Source: Lentzea albidocapillata (GTDB taxonomy: Bacteria > Actinomycetota > Actinomycetes > Mycobacteriales > Pseudonocardiaceae). Taken from it: a DNA stretch of 64,000 nucleotides. Shown here one piece after another: positions 30,615-39,702 of the stretch. The notes under the pieces were generated by a model. The model did not search any database. It was not told the DNA's origin and saw only the letters and a list, made by a program, of their open reading frames with translations. Numbering within the stretch: the stretch's first letter is position 1; the number at the start of each line of letters is the position of its first letter. The position numbers and the translations under genes were made by a program. The stretch is from the NCBI RefSeq assembly GCF_000719115.1, contig NZ_JOEA01000026.1, positions 1 through 64,000 of the forward strand, given 5' to 3'.

Positions 30615-31928
30615 TTACTGGTCGGCGGTCAAGTTCATCCACCAGACGATGGCTCCAGCGCGGCCGTTGACGTCAAGGGTCGTGTAGATGCGCTGGAGGT
30701 GGTTCTGCACGGTCTTGGGGGACAGGCCGAGTGACTCCGCGATCATCGCCGTGGTCGCCCCGGCGGCCACGAGCCGCAGCACCTCGATGCCGCGTTTGGT
30801 GAGTCCTGCTCGCAGTGCGCGCGCGATCCGGGCGTTCGTGTGTTCCGCGGTGCCGGTCTCGTGCAGTTCGCCGGCCTTCGGCACGCGCACCACCGCGTTC
30901 TCCCGCTTGGGTTCGAAACGCTTGTGCGCCAACTGTTCCACGAGCCGTGACGACAGGTCGTGCTCGCGCATCCGAAGCAGATCGCGGCCCTCCTGCAGCT
31001 CCCACAGGCGGTACTGCTCAAGTTGCATCCGCGCGTGGCGCAAGGCCCGTTCAAGATCCCCGGTTCGTTCGTGCGCCTCGCTCAGCTGCTGGTGCGCATG
31101 CACCGCCACCTCCCGTGCCAGACAGCTCATCGCGAGTTCCGCGGCCTGGGAGAGCTGGGCGATCTGCTCGGGGTAGCGCGCCCGCGCACCGCTGAGCCGA
31201 GCCCGAGCCATCAGCGCCTCCGCCCGCGCCACCGGGCGGTTCCTTCCGGCAAGCAACTGGTCAGCGCGCTGCCAGCTGCGGTGTGCGCGGTCAAGTTCAC
31301 CCAGATCGATGCGCACGTGTGTCAGCAGGACGTTGACCATCGCCATCCGCACCGGGTCGCCGAGGGTCTTCCAGCGGTCGCGCACCTGAGCGCACAACGC
31401 TTCCGCGCGGCGGAGCTTGCGCACGCACGGCTCCCCGTCGAGGCTGCAGCGGTTCTCCTCGGTGCGGATCATGCAGTGCTCGTGGTACTGCATGCGCATC
31501 ACCCGTGCCTGTTCGAACAGCACCGAGCCGATCAGCTCGTTGTCGCCGGTGAGCTCCGCGAGGCCCAGCGCGCGAGCGAAGGAGTTGAAGCTCCGCTCCC
31601 GCGAGTCCAGCCGCAGTTCCACCACGGCACGGGAAAAACTGCACCGCGCCTGGAGTCCGATGTGGCGGTTCGCCGCCGCGATCGCCTGCACCTTGTCGAT
31701 CGTGTCGAGCGCGCTGGGCCACAGTCCCCGCTTGCCCAGCGCCACCGACTGCGCCAGGACGCCTTCGGCCACGCCCTCCGCGTCGTCCAGCCACGAGTAC
31801 GCGGCCACGGCCTTCTCCGCGTACTCCAGGGCCTCGCCTGGCCTGCCCTCGTCCAGCGCGATCCGTGCCTCGCGCAGGTTGTGCACGGCGTTGGATCGCG
31901 GATCCGCGGTCCTGCCGGGAACCGTCAT
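30615..31928 (-). CDS. LuxR-type regulator with N-terminal TPR repeats
   Basis: 437 aa. The first 330 residues are TPR-like helical repeats (NLREARIALDEGRPGEALEYAEKAVAAYSWLDDAEG, RAEALMARARLSGARARYPEQIAQLSQAAELAM, HAHQQLSEAHERTGDLERALRHARMQLEQY). The last 65 are a LuxR/GerE helix-turn-helix: LTKRGIEVLRLVAAGATTAMIAESLGLSPKTVQNHLQRIYTTLDVNGRAGAIVWW. No ATPase domain is present, unlike MalT/LAL proteins. A cluster of Cys/His at about 150-175 (HEHCMIRTEENRCSLDGEPC) is noteworthy and could bind metal. It faces the XRE-TPR gene tail to tail. Direct target unknown. Confidence 0.85.
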   Translation of the reverse strand: MTVPGRTADPRSNAVHNLREARIALDEGRPGEALEYAEKAVAAYSWLDDAEGVAEGVLAQSVALGKRGLWPSALDTIDKVQAIAAANRHIGLQARCSFSRAVVELRLDSRERSFNSFARALGLAELTGDNELIGSVLFEQARVMRMQYHEHCMIRTEENRCSLDGEPCVRKLRRAEALCAQVRDRWKTLGDPVRMAMVNVLLTHVRIDLGELDRAHRSWQRADQLLAGRNRPVARAEALMARARLSGARARYPEQIAQLSQAAELAMSCLAREVAVHAHQQLSEAHERTGDLERALRHARMQLEQYRLWELQEGRDLLRMREHDLSSRLVEQLAHKRFEPKRENAVVRVPKAGELHETGTAEHTNARIARALRAGLTKRGIEVLRLVAAGATTAMIAESLGLSPKTVQNHLQRIYTTLDVNGRAGAIVWWMNLTADQ

Positions 31929-31957
31929 GGTCGAGCCCCCTCATTCGGAGGCTGAGC

Positions 31958-32123
31958 CTAGTGGTGTGGCCCAAAATCTTGGCGGGCTGTTTCGCGGTCA
32001 GCAGGGCGGCTCGCGGTGCCGCCCCCACGCCCCCATACGTCCAGTATGAGGACGTGGGGGCGGCACCACGATCCACCCGTCTGACCGCGAAACAGCCCGG
32101 CAAATTTCGGGCCACACCACTAG
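31958..32123. repeat. 158-bp hairpin element flanked by CTAG, probable MITE
   Basis: The element (31962-32119) is flanked by CTAG at 31958-31961 and 32120-32123. Three blocks on each side are perfectly complementary: 15 bp including CTAG (31958-31972 with 32109-32123, CTAGTGGTGTGGCCC), 19 bp (31983-32001 with 32081-32099, CGGGCTGTTTCGCGGTCAG) and 15 bp (32015-32029 with 32053-32067, GGTGCCGCCCCCACG). An inner 5-bp stem CATAC/GTATG (32034-32038, 32044-32048) caps it. Nothing inside is coding. CTAG is the target duplication made by IS5-group elements, so a non-autonomous derivative is likely. A structured transcription terminator is an alternative role. Confidence 0.75.
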
Positions 32124-33619
32124 TGCTGTTCGCGCAACTGACGTTTCAACACTTTTCCGGCTGCGTTGCGCGGCAACTCGTTGACGAAGAAAACATCCCG
32201 GGGAACCGAGTACCGCGCCAGATTCGCCTTCACATGTTCACGTACTTGTTCGGCCGTCAGGGTTTCGGCGCCGACGACGAACGCGGCGAGGCGCTGGCCC
32301 CACTCGTCGTCCGGCACGCCGAGCACCGCCACCTCCGTGACGCCGTCCAGCGTCGAGAGGAGGTCCTCGACGTCGTGCGGGTACACGTTCTCGCCACCTG
32401 AGACGATCATTTCGTCGTCGCGGCCGGCCACGAACAGCAAGCCGTCCTTGAGGTAGCCGAGATCGCCGGTCGACATCAGGCCGTTCAGCGACTCCTTGCT
32501 GGTGCCGTTGGTGTAGCCGTCGAACAGCATTTCGTTGCCGACGAAGATCCGTCCGGTCTCGCCCGGTGCCACGGGTTTGCCCTGATCGTCCACAATGGCC
32601 AGTCTGGTGCCGAGTGGTGGTTTTCCGGCCGTGCCCGGCTCGCGCAGCATCTCCTCGGGCGTGGCGATGCTCGCCCAGCTCACTTCCGTTGAGCCGTAGA
32701 GGTTGTAGAGCACCGGGCCGAACTCCGACAGCGTGCGGGCGGCGACCTTCGGTGGCAGGGCGGAGCCGCTGGACGCGATGATCCGCAGCTTCGGCCGGTG
32801 CTCCACCTCCAGCATGCGTTGCAGCATCACCGGAACCACGAACATCGCGGTGCACCTGTCGGCGTCCTTCAGCGCCTGCGCCGGGTCGAACCTGCGGCGC
32901 AGCACGAGGGTGGCGCCGAGCACGAGCCCGAGCTGGAACGCGGCGAGGCCCCAGGCGTGGAAGAGCGGGGAGGTGATGGAGATGACGTCGCCGTGCCGGA
33001 GCGGGATCCGGGACAGCAGCGCGGCGGCGGGCGCGAGGCTCGCGGGCTCCGGCCTGCGGGCGCCCTTCGGCGTGCCGGTGGTGCCGGAGGTGAGGATGAT
33101 CAGCCGGCCGCGCGGGGGCCTGCGGGGGAGTGACCTCGTGGGCCCGTTGGCGATCAGCGACTCGAGCTCGTCGGTGAAGAACGCCGGGAGGTCCGGCAGG
33201 ACCTCGGCGAACTCGCGGTCGGCGACGATCCTGTCGATCTTCTGGTCCTGGGCGACCTCGGCCAGTTGTCCCTTGCTCAGGCCGGTGTTGAGCAGCACGG
33301 CGTCCGCGCCGATCTTCGTGCACGCGGTCATCGTCTCGATGAAGGCGCGGCCGTTGCGGCACAGCAGGCCGACGCGTTCCCCTGGGCGGAAGGCATGCGC
33401 GAGCCTGCTCGTGCGCTCGTTCACTTCCGCGTACGTGAGCACGCCGTCGTCGTCGATGATCGCCGCGCGGTCCGGGTGCCGTCCCGCGCCGGTCTGGTAA
33501 CCCCACGCGAGCGTGATGTTCCAGTGCAGATACCCGCGCACGGTGCCGGCGAGCCCTCGCGGGCCCAACGGCCGGATCACTCCGGCTTTGACCAGGGTCA
33601 GCAGCACGCGGGTCACCAT
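32120..33619 (-). CDS. Acyl-CoA synthetase (AMP-binding, fatty acid CoA ligase type)
   Basis: 499 aa. It activates a carboxylic acid with ATP and joins it to CoA. P-loop LIILTSGTTGTPKGARRPEP lies at about 172-191. A5 motif is YNLYGSTEVSW (about 304-314) and A7 is STGDLGYLKDGLLFVAGRDDEMIVSGGENVYP (about 392-423). The catalytic Lys in NAAGKVLKRQL is near the C-terminus. Short-to-long-chain specificity cannot be read. The N-terminus carries a hydrophobic or basic stretch. The stop TAG falls within the CTAG at the right end of the hairpin element, so the element seems inserted exactly at the end of the gene. A dyad CTACTAGCGAGTAG lies just upstream of the start. Confidence 0.92.
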   Translation of the reverse strand: MVTRVLLTLVKAGVIRPLGPRGLAGTVRGYLHWNITLAWGYQTGAGRHPDRAAIIDDDGVLTYAEVNERTSRLAHAFRPGERVGLLCRNGRAFIETMTACTKIGADAVLLNTGLSKGQLAEVAQDQKIDRIVADREFAEVLPDLPAFFTDELESLIANGPTRSLPRRPPRGRLIILTSGTTGTPKGARRPEPASLAPAAALLSRIPLRHGDVISITSPLFHAWGLAAFQLGLVLGATLVLRRRFDPAQALKDADRCTAMFVVPVMLQRMLEVEHRPKLRIIASSGSALPPKVAARTLSEFGPVLYNLYGSTEVSWASIATPEEMLREPGTAGKPPLGTRLAIVDDQGKPVAPGETGRIFVGNEMLFDGYTNGTSKESLNGLMSTGDLGYLKDGLLFVAGRDDEMIVSGGENVYPHDVEDLLSTLDGVTEVAVLGVPDDEWGQRLAAFVVGAETLTAEQVREHVKANLARYSVPRDVFFVNELPRNAAGKVLKRQLREQH

Positions 33620-33640
33620 GCGACCTACTTTGCCAGCTAT

Positions 33641-33654
33641 CTACTAGCGAGTAG
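33641..33654. promoter_or_regulatory. Dyad upstream of the acyl-CoA synthetase gene
   Basis: CTACT-AGCG-AGTAG (33641-33654) is a 5+5 dyad, 22 bp before the start codon on the reverse strand. Flanks ACCTACTT and AGTAGGT extend it. Position and symmetry fit a TetR-type operator, as often found for acyl-CoA ligase genes. No regulator gene is adjacent. Confidence 0.35.
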
Positions 33655-33672
33655 GTAACGCTGTGACGGCGG

Positions 33673-33873
33673 TCACATGTCAGTGTCGGACGCGCTCACG
33701 ACGGCGTCGCGCAACGCCGCCCGCAGACGGCCCACCTCCAGTGGCGTCAGCACGGCGGCCTCTCCCGGCGGCACGGTGATCACTATGTGCCCCTGGCTGA
33801 CGAACACCGTCATGTCCCGTCGGCGCGAAGCGATGTCGCGGCAGCTCACCTGCCACTCCTCTTTGGCTCCCAC
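33673..33873 (-). CDS. Small hypothetical protein (66 aa)
   Basis: 66 aa, GTG start at 33873 behind GGAGGA at a good distance. No signal peptide. The sequence is MTVFVSQGHIVITVPPGEAAVLTPLEVGRLR in its middle, a probable two-strand hairpin followed by a helix LEVGRLRAALRDAVV. This pattern is common in short actinobacterial proteins of unknown role. It is the upstream neighbour of the acyl-CoA synthetase gene (53 bp gap, same strand). Family not recognised; coding status is supported by the ribosome binding site and codon bias only. Confidence 0.5.
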   Translation of the reverse strand: MGAKEEWQVSCRDIASRRRDMTVFVSQGHIVITVPPGEAAVLTPLEVGRLRAALRDAVVSASDTDM

Positions 33874-34047
33874 GGGTTTCTTCCTCCAGCTCGCTCGGCG
33901 CGCCGGCCCGGTGTTCCGGCGCTCGCGTCAGGGAGACGCGCGTCACCGCCGGTCATGACGGAGCTCGGCGTACTCCGTCCGGCGACCGTGCCGAGCTGCG
34001 GATAGCGTCGCATGTGGGACGAGACCAGGTCACCTGGAGGGGTGAAA

Positions 34048-35235
34048 ATGGCGGAACCGCAACGCATTGTGATCGTCGGTACCGGCCTCGCCGGTGCCTC
34101 CGCGGCGGGAGCGCTCCGAGACCGCGGCTACGGCGGCAGGATCACCATGTTCGGCACCGAGCTCCACCGCCCGTACGAACTTCCCGCGCTGTCCAAGGAC
34201 CTGCTGCTCGGCAAGGCCGCGGAACCCGCGTGGGTGCACGAGCCGGGCTTCTACTCCGACAACGAGATCGACCTCCAGCTCGGAGTGTCCGTGCTGGAGC
34301 TGCGGCCCGGCGACCACACGATCGTCGACTCGGATGGAGCAGTGCGCCCCTACGACCGGCTCCTGCTCGCGACCGGCTCGCGGCCGCGCGTTCTGCCTGG
34401 CGCCCAAGGACATGTGCTGCGCACGCTGGACGATTCGCTGGCGCTGAAGCCGGCGTTGCGCGAGGGCAGGCACGTCGTGATCGTCGGCGCGGGCTGGATC
34501 GGTTGCGAGGTGGCGTCCGCCGCCCGCGCGCACGGCTGCCGCGTCACGGTGGCCGACCCGCTGGCCGAACCGCTGGTGCGCGTGCTGGGTGCCGAGATGG
34601 GCGCGATGTTCCGCGGCCTGCACGAGGAGCACGGCGTGGAGTTCAAGCTGGGCACCGGCGTCGCGAGCTTCTCACCGTCCGGTGTGCGGCTGGACGACGG
34701 CACCGAACTGATCCCGGACGTCACGGTGCTGGCGGTGGGAGCGACGCCACGACTTGAGCTGGCCGAAGCCGCAGGTCTGGAGCTGACCGACGGTGGCATC
34801 GCGGTCGACGCCACGTTGCGCACGTCCGCCCCCGACGTGTTCGCGGCCGGCGACGTCGCGGCGCAGGACCACCCGCGCTACGGCCACCGCGTCCGCGTCG
34901 AGCACTGGGCGAACGCGAAGGACCAGGGCACGCACGTGGCGGGGTCGCTGATCGGGCTGGACGAGCCGTACCTGAAGTCGCCGTACTTCTTCACCGACCA
35001 GTACGACCTGGGCATGGAGTACCGCGGCCTCGCCGGTCCGGACGACGAGCTGGTCGTGCGCGGCGACGTCGCGTCGCGGGAGTTCATCGCGTTCTGGCTG
35101 CGTGACGGACGGCTGCGGGCGGCGATGAACGTCAACGTCTGGGACCACGGCACGGCGTTGAAGGCGCTGGTGGACGCCCAGGCGACGGTGACGGCGGAGC
35201 AGTTGCGCGAAGCGGACCTGGCAGATCTTGCCTAG
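34048..35235 (+). CDS. FAD-dependent NAD(P)H oxidoreductase (ferredoxin reductase-like)
   Basis: 395 aa from ATG 34048 behind GGAGGGG. FAD motif IVGTGLAGASAAGALRDRGY (8-27), LLLATGSRPR (about 107-116), NAD motif VIVGAGWIGCEVASAARAHG (about 145-164), and second FAD motif TSAPDVFAAGDVA (about 265-277) with a C-terminal dimer-like domain (YFFTDQYDLGMEYRG). This is the layout of rubredoxin/ferredoxin reductases of oxygenase and P450 systems. No ferredoxin or P450 is adjacent, so the partner is unknown. It overlaps the MarR gene tail to tail within CTAG. Confidence 0.9.
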   Translation: MAEPQRIVIVGTGLAGASAAGALRDRGYGGRITMFGTELHRPYELPALSKDLLLGKAAEPAWVHEPGFYSDNEIDLQLGVSVLELRPGDHTIVDSDGAVRPYDRLLLATGSRPRVLPGAQGHVLRTLDDSLALKPALREGRHVVIVGAGWIGCEVASAARAHGCRVTVADPLAEPLVRVLGAEMGAMFRGLHEEHGVEFKLGTGVASFSPSGVRLDDGTELIPDVTVLAVGATPRLELAEAAGLELTDGGIAVDATLRTSAPDVFAAGDVAAQDHPRYGHRVRVEHWANAKDQGTHVAGSLIGLDEPYLKSPYFFTDQYDLGMEYRGLAGPDDELVVRGDVASREFIAFWLRDGRLRAAMNVNVWDHGTALKALVDAQATVTAEQLREADLADLA

Positions 35236-35714
35236 ATGCAGGAGCCGTGTATCGGGCCATCGCCGAGCGAGAGGTCCTGCAGGGCTTTGCGGAGGATCGC
35301 CATCTCCTGGGGCGTGAAGCGGGAGTGGAAGGCGCGTTCGACCTCGGCGAGCGCGTCACCCGCCTTCTTCTGCAACTCGAGGCCCTTGTCGGTGATCATC
35401 GGCGTGCGCACGCGCCGGTCGTTCGGATCGGGGACGCGCATGACCAGGCCCGCCCGCTCCAGCTTGTCGAGCTCGCTGGTCAGCGTGGTCTTGTCGAGGC
35501 CGAGCATCGCGCCGAGCTTGAGCTGGGTGCGCTGGGCCTCCTCGGTGGCGAGCGCCTGCAGCACGAGCTGACCGCGCAGCGACACCCCGAACTTCGTGAT
35601 CTCCTCGGCGAACGCGGCGCCGACGCGCTGGGCGGCACGGTGCAGCAACCAGTTGATGTCCCACTTCTGCAAGCAGGCTTCGACGAGTTCTGGCTGCTCC
35701 TCCATGTGTTCCAT
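35232..35714 (-). CDS. MarR-family transcriptional regulator
   Basis: 160 aa. It has the MarR wHTH: RTQLKLGAMLGLDKTTLTSELDKLERAGLVMRVPDPNDRRVRTPMITDKGLELQKKA (about 62-118), with the conserved DxR wing. N-terminal and C-terminal helices form the dimer. Two Cys (about residue 14 and near the end, HGSCI) could sense thiol-reactive compounds. It is divergent from azoR, 73 bp away, with a perfect ATGTTCTT-GACT-AAGAACAT dyad between, so it most likely represses the azoreductase. Its stop overlaps that of the flavoprotein gene (CTAG). Confidence 0.9.
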   Translation of the reverse strand: MEHMEEQPELVEACLQKWDINWLLHRAAQRVGAAFAEEITKFGVSLRGQLVLQALATEEAQRTQLKLGAMLGLDKTTLTSELDKLERAGLVMRVPDPNDRRVRTPMITDKGLELQKKAGDALAEVERAFHSRFTPQEMAILRKALQDLSLGDGPIHGSCI

Positions 35715-35731
35715 CCTACCTCCCGGAAGAG

Positions 35732-35781
35732 ATGTTCTTGACTAAGAACATATTGACTCGGAAGTTCTTCAGTCGTATGTT
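35732..35781 (+). promoter_or_regulatory. MarR-type operator and leaderless azoR promoter
   Basis: A perfect 8+8 dyad ATGTTCTT-GACT-AAGAACAT occupies 35732-35751. Directly after it comes a near-ideal promoter: TTGACT (35753-35758), 17-bp spacer, TATGTT (35776-35781). The azoR ATG begins 7 bp after the -10 box, where transcription should start, so the azoR mRNA is probably leaderless. The dyad lies just upstream of the -35, the right place for MarR control. Confidence 0.75.
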
Positions 35782-35787
35782 CCGAGC

Positions 35788-36369
35788 ATGACCAATCTGC
35801 TGCACCTCGACACGAGCATTCGGTACGAGGGTTCCGTCACCCGCGAGATCTCGGGTGCGTTCGCCGAGAACTGGCGTGCCGCGAACCCCGGCGGCGGCTA
35901 CGTCCACCGCGACCTGCACGCCTCGCCGATCCCGCACAAGGACGGCACCGACCAGGGCATCTCCGCCGACCTGATCGCCGAGGTCGACGCCGCCGACGTG
36001 ATCCTCATCGGCGCGCCGATGTACAACTTCTCGATCCCGTCGACGCTGAAGGCGTGGATCGACCAGGTCGCGACCTCCGAGCACTTCGCCCGTGAGGACG
36101 GCACGTTCGCGTGGGGCGGCAAGCGCGTCGTAGTGGTGACGGCGCGCGGCGGTTCGTACAAGCCGGGCACGCCGCGCGAGAGTTTCGACTTCCAGGAGCC
36201 GTACCTGCGTGCGGTGCTGTCGATGGTCGGTCTCGACCAGAACCTGGAGTTCGTGCACGCCGAACTGACGCTGGCGGACGTGGTGCCGCAGATGCACCAG
36301 TTCCGCGAGCTCGCCGTGGAGTCGCTGGCCGACGCGCACCGCGTGGTCAAGGAACTAGCCGGCGCCTAA
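35788..36369 (+). CDS. azoR: FMN-dependent NADH-azoreductase
   Basis: 193 aa, flavodoxin-like fold. It reduces azo dyes and quinones by two-electron transfer with NADH, cytoplasmic. Features are LHLDTSIRYEGSVTREIS (5-22) with phosphate-binding Ser, GAPMYNFSIPSTLKAWIDQV (about 75-94) for FMN, and VVVVTARGGSYKPGT (about 112-126). Length matches AzoR. It is controlled by a divergent MarR gene with a dyad in between and followed 10 bp later by a NUDIX gene, so the two may share a transcript. Likely protection against quinones or electrophiles. Confidence 0.92.
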   Translation: MTNLLHLDTSIRYEGSVTREISGAFAENWRAANPGGGYVHRDLHASPIPHKDGTDQGISADLIAEVDAADVILIGAPMYNFSIPSTLKAWIDQVATSEHFAREDGTFAWGGKRVVVVTARGGSYKPGTPRESFDFQEPYLRAVLSMVGLDQNLEFVHAELTLADVVPQMHQFRELAVESLADAHRVVKELAGA

Positions 36370-36379
36370 TGTCGGTCGC

Positions 36380-36772
36380 GTGATCGACAAGGTGGCTTGG
36401 CTCTATCTCAAGGACGGCCGCGTGCTGGGCACCCGGTCGGCAGGCAAGGACACGTACTACCTGCCCGGCGGCAAGCGCGAGCCGGGAGAGTCCGACGTCG
36501 AGACGCTCGTGCGCGAGATCCGCGAGGAGCTGTCCGTCGAGATCGACGCCGCGTCGGCGGAGCACGCGGGGACGTTCGAAGCGCAGGCGCACGGCCACAC
36601 GTCGGGGGTGACCGTGCGGATGACCTGCTACACCGCGTCGTTCGACGGGGAACCGGTGGCATCGGCCGAGATCGAGGAACTCGCCTGGCTCACCACCGCC
36701 GACGCGGACCGGATCTCGCCGGTCGACCGGATCATCTTCGCCCGCCTGAACGAGGCAGGGCTTCTTCGCTGA
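36380..36772 (+). CDS. NUDIX hydrolase
   Basis: 130 aa, GTG start at 36380. The Nudix box GGKREPGESDVETLVREIREELS (about 32-54) is complete apart from Ser in place of the usual last Gly. The Glu residues for metal binding (REIREEL) are present. The preceding WLYLKDGRVLGTRSAGKDTYYLPGG is the typical first strand. It should hydrolyse a nucleoside-diphosphate-linked substrate; the identity is not predictable. Starts 10 bp after azoR, so it is probably co-transcribed, and a hairpin follows. Confidence 0.88.
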   Translation: MIDKVAWLYLKDGRVLGTRSAGKDTYYLPGGKREPGESDVETLVREIREELSVEIDAASAEHAGTFEAQAHGHTSGVTVRMTCYTASFDGEPVASAEIEELAWLTTADADRISPVDRIIFARLNEAGLLR

Positions 36773-36790
36773 CCCTCGAAAACGCAAGAA

Positions 36791-36811
36791 GAGGAGAGCG
36801 CTGCTCTCCTC
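36791..36811 (+). terminator. Hairpin after the azoR-NUDIX genes
   Basis: GAGGAGAGC (36791-36799) and GCTCTCCTC (36803-36811) form a perfect 9-bp stem with a 3-base loop, 19 bp after the NUDIX stop. The sequence after it is not T-rich, so termination may be incomplete. Confidence 0.6.
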
Positions 36812-36827
36812 CCACTTCAACATATAG

Positions 36828-38342
<1,515 letters not shown>

Positions 38343-38387
38343 GGTCACCCGTTCGGGGCCCGGAGGCGCTTTGTCACACTGTGCGGC

Positions 38388-39338
38388 GTGTCCGAGCCGA
38401 TGACAGCGGTGCTCTTACGAGCCGCCGACCTCACCGCCTCGGGGAAGCCGCGGCAGGCAATCGACCTGTTGCGGCCCCTCGTGGCGGCGAACCCTCGGCA
38501 CGCCGAGGCGTGGTGCCGGCTCGCCGCCGCCCACCTCGACCTCGGTGAGGCGGACCAGGCCCTCGACTCGGCCAAGCGCGCGATGGTCCTCGAAGGCGAG
38601 CCCGCCTGGCCCCAGCGACTGGCGGCCCTGGCGCTGAGCGACCTCGGCCGGCACCAGGAGGCGGCGGTCGCGGCGCGCGAGTCCGTGCGGCGCAAGCCCG
38701 GCGACTGGCGTTGCTACGTCGTGCTCGCCGAGGTCCTGGCCGACGCCCCGGACGGTGCCGTCGAGGCGTTCGACTTGGCCCTGCACGCCTCCCAGCTGGC
38801 GCCGACCGAGGCGCGGGCGTTCCAGGTGCTCGGCGACGCGGCCCTGCGGATGCGCGACTGGGGCACCGCCGAGCACGCGTACCGCTCGGCGATCAAGCTC
38901 GATCCGTCCGACGCGGACTCCAAGGCGAACCTCGCGACCGTGCGACGGCGGCGTTCCGCCAAGCCCGCGCCGCTGCAGTTGAACAAGGTGCAGGTGTGGC
39001 GTTCGCTGCGCACGCTCTCGTTGCTGCTGATCGGCGGCGGTTTACTGGCGTTGGTCGCCGGCATGCCCCGCCCGACGCCCTACCTGGGCTTCTTCACCGG
39101 CGCGCTGGTGCTGTGCTGCCTGGTCGTGGCGCTGCGGCTGCGGCCGTTCACGCTGCTCTTCAGCCTGCGCAAGCTCGCAGTGACGGTGTCCCTGCTCGCC
39201 GTTTCGGCCCTGGTCCTGCTCGGCTGGACCGTCGCTTTGTTCTTCGGGGCTACGACGATGCAGCCACTTGTGCTTTCCTGGTTGTGCGCTGTCGTGGGGG
39301 GAGCGCTCGTCTACGTCGGTGGAGGCAGGAAGCGGTGA
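38388..39338 (+). CDS. TPR-repeat protein with C-terminal membrane helices
   Basis: 316 aa, GTG start at 38388. Residues 1-190 contain four TPR-like repeats (for example AIDLLRPLVAANPRHAEAWCRLAAAHLDLGEADQALDSAKRAM, AEHAYRSAIKLDPSDADSKANLATV). The C-terminal 120 residues have four hydrophobic helices (about 205-225, 228-248, 262-284, 288-308). It is the first gene of an apparent operon. The next gene starts within its stop codon (ATG overlapping TGA at 39336-39340), and fused SecDF follows 41 bp later. It may be a scaffold for export or assembly, which is inference from context. Confidence 0.75.
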   Translation: MSEPMTAVLLRAADLTASGKPRQAIDLLRPLVAANPRHAEAWCRLAAAHLDLGEADQALDSAKRAMVLEGEPAWPQRLAALALSDLGRHQEAAVAARESVRRKPGDWRCYVVLAEVLADAPDGAVEAFDLALHASQLAPTEARAFQVLGDAALRMRDWGTAEHAYRSAIKLDPSDADSKANLATVRRRRSAKPAPLQLNKVQVWRSLRTLSLLLIGGGLLALVAGMPRPTPYLGFFTGALVLCCLVVALRLRPFTLLFSLRKLAVTVSLLAVSALVLLGWTVALFFGATTMQPLVLSWLCAVVGGALVYVGGGRKR

Positions 39339-39661
39339 TGCGTCGTAACGCGGTCGCGCTCGCGTTCCTGCTGTTCCTCGGACAGCTGTTCATCGTCGCC
39401 GCGCCCGCCGAGTCCGTCACGTCCGGCTCCGTCATCCAGCACGGCCACGACGTCGCGAACCTGCCGGTCACCGCGCCCAAGCCGCACAACCCCAACGCCG
39501 CCCAGGTCCCGCAGGCCCAGGTGGCCTCCGACGTGCCGCCGGTCGCGAAACCCGCGATGCCGATGCGGTTCGTCGTCTCCTTCGCCCGGCGCGTGCACCG
39601 CACGCCCGAGGGCCTCCGCTGGACGCCGCAGCCCGCTCGTTCACCGCCTTCCGGTCGCTGA
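39338..39661 (+). CDS. Small exported Pro/Ala-rich protein (107 aa)
   Basis: 107 aa. The ATG at 39338 overlaps the TGA of the TPR gene, giving translational coupling. Residues 1-26 form a signal peptide or anchor (MRRNAVALAFLLFLGQLFIVAAPAES). The rest is low complexity: TAPKPHNPNAAQVPQAQVASDVPPVAKPAMP, then a basic C-terminus. No domain. Its place directly ahead of fused SecDF suggests a partner or an exported substrate. Family unknown to me. The gene has not been assigned before in the sense that I see no name for it. Confidence 0.7.
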   Translation: MRRNAVALAFLLFLGQLFIVAAPAESVTSGSVIQHGHDVANLPVTAPKPHNPNAAQVPQAQVASDVPPVAKPAMPMRFVVSFARRVHRTPEGLRWTPQPARSPPSGR

Positions 39662-39702
39662 ATCCCTTTTCCAGCAACCCACTCCGGAAGGTCTACCCAC
39701 CC

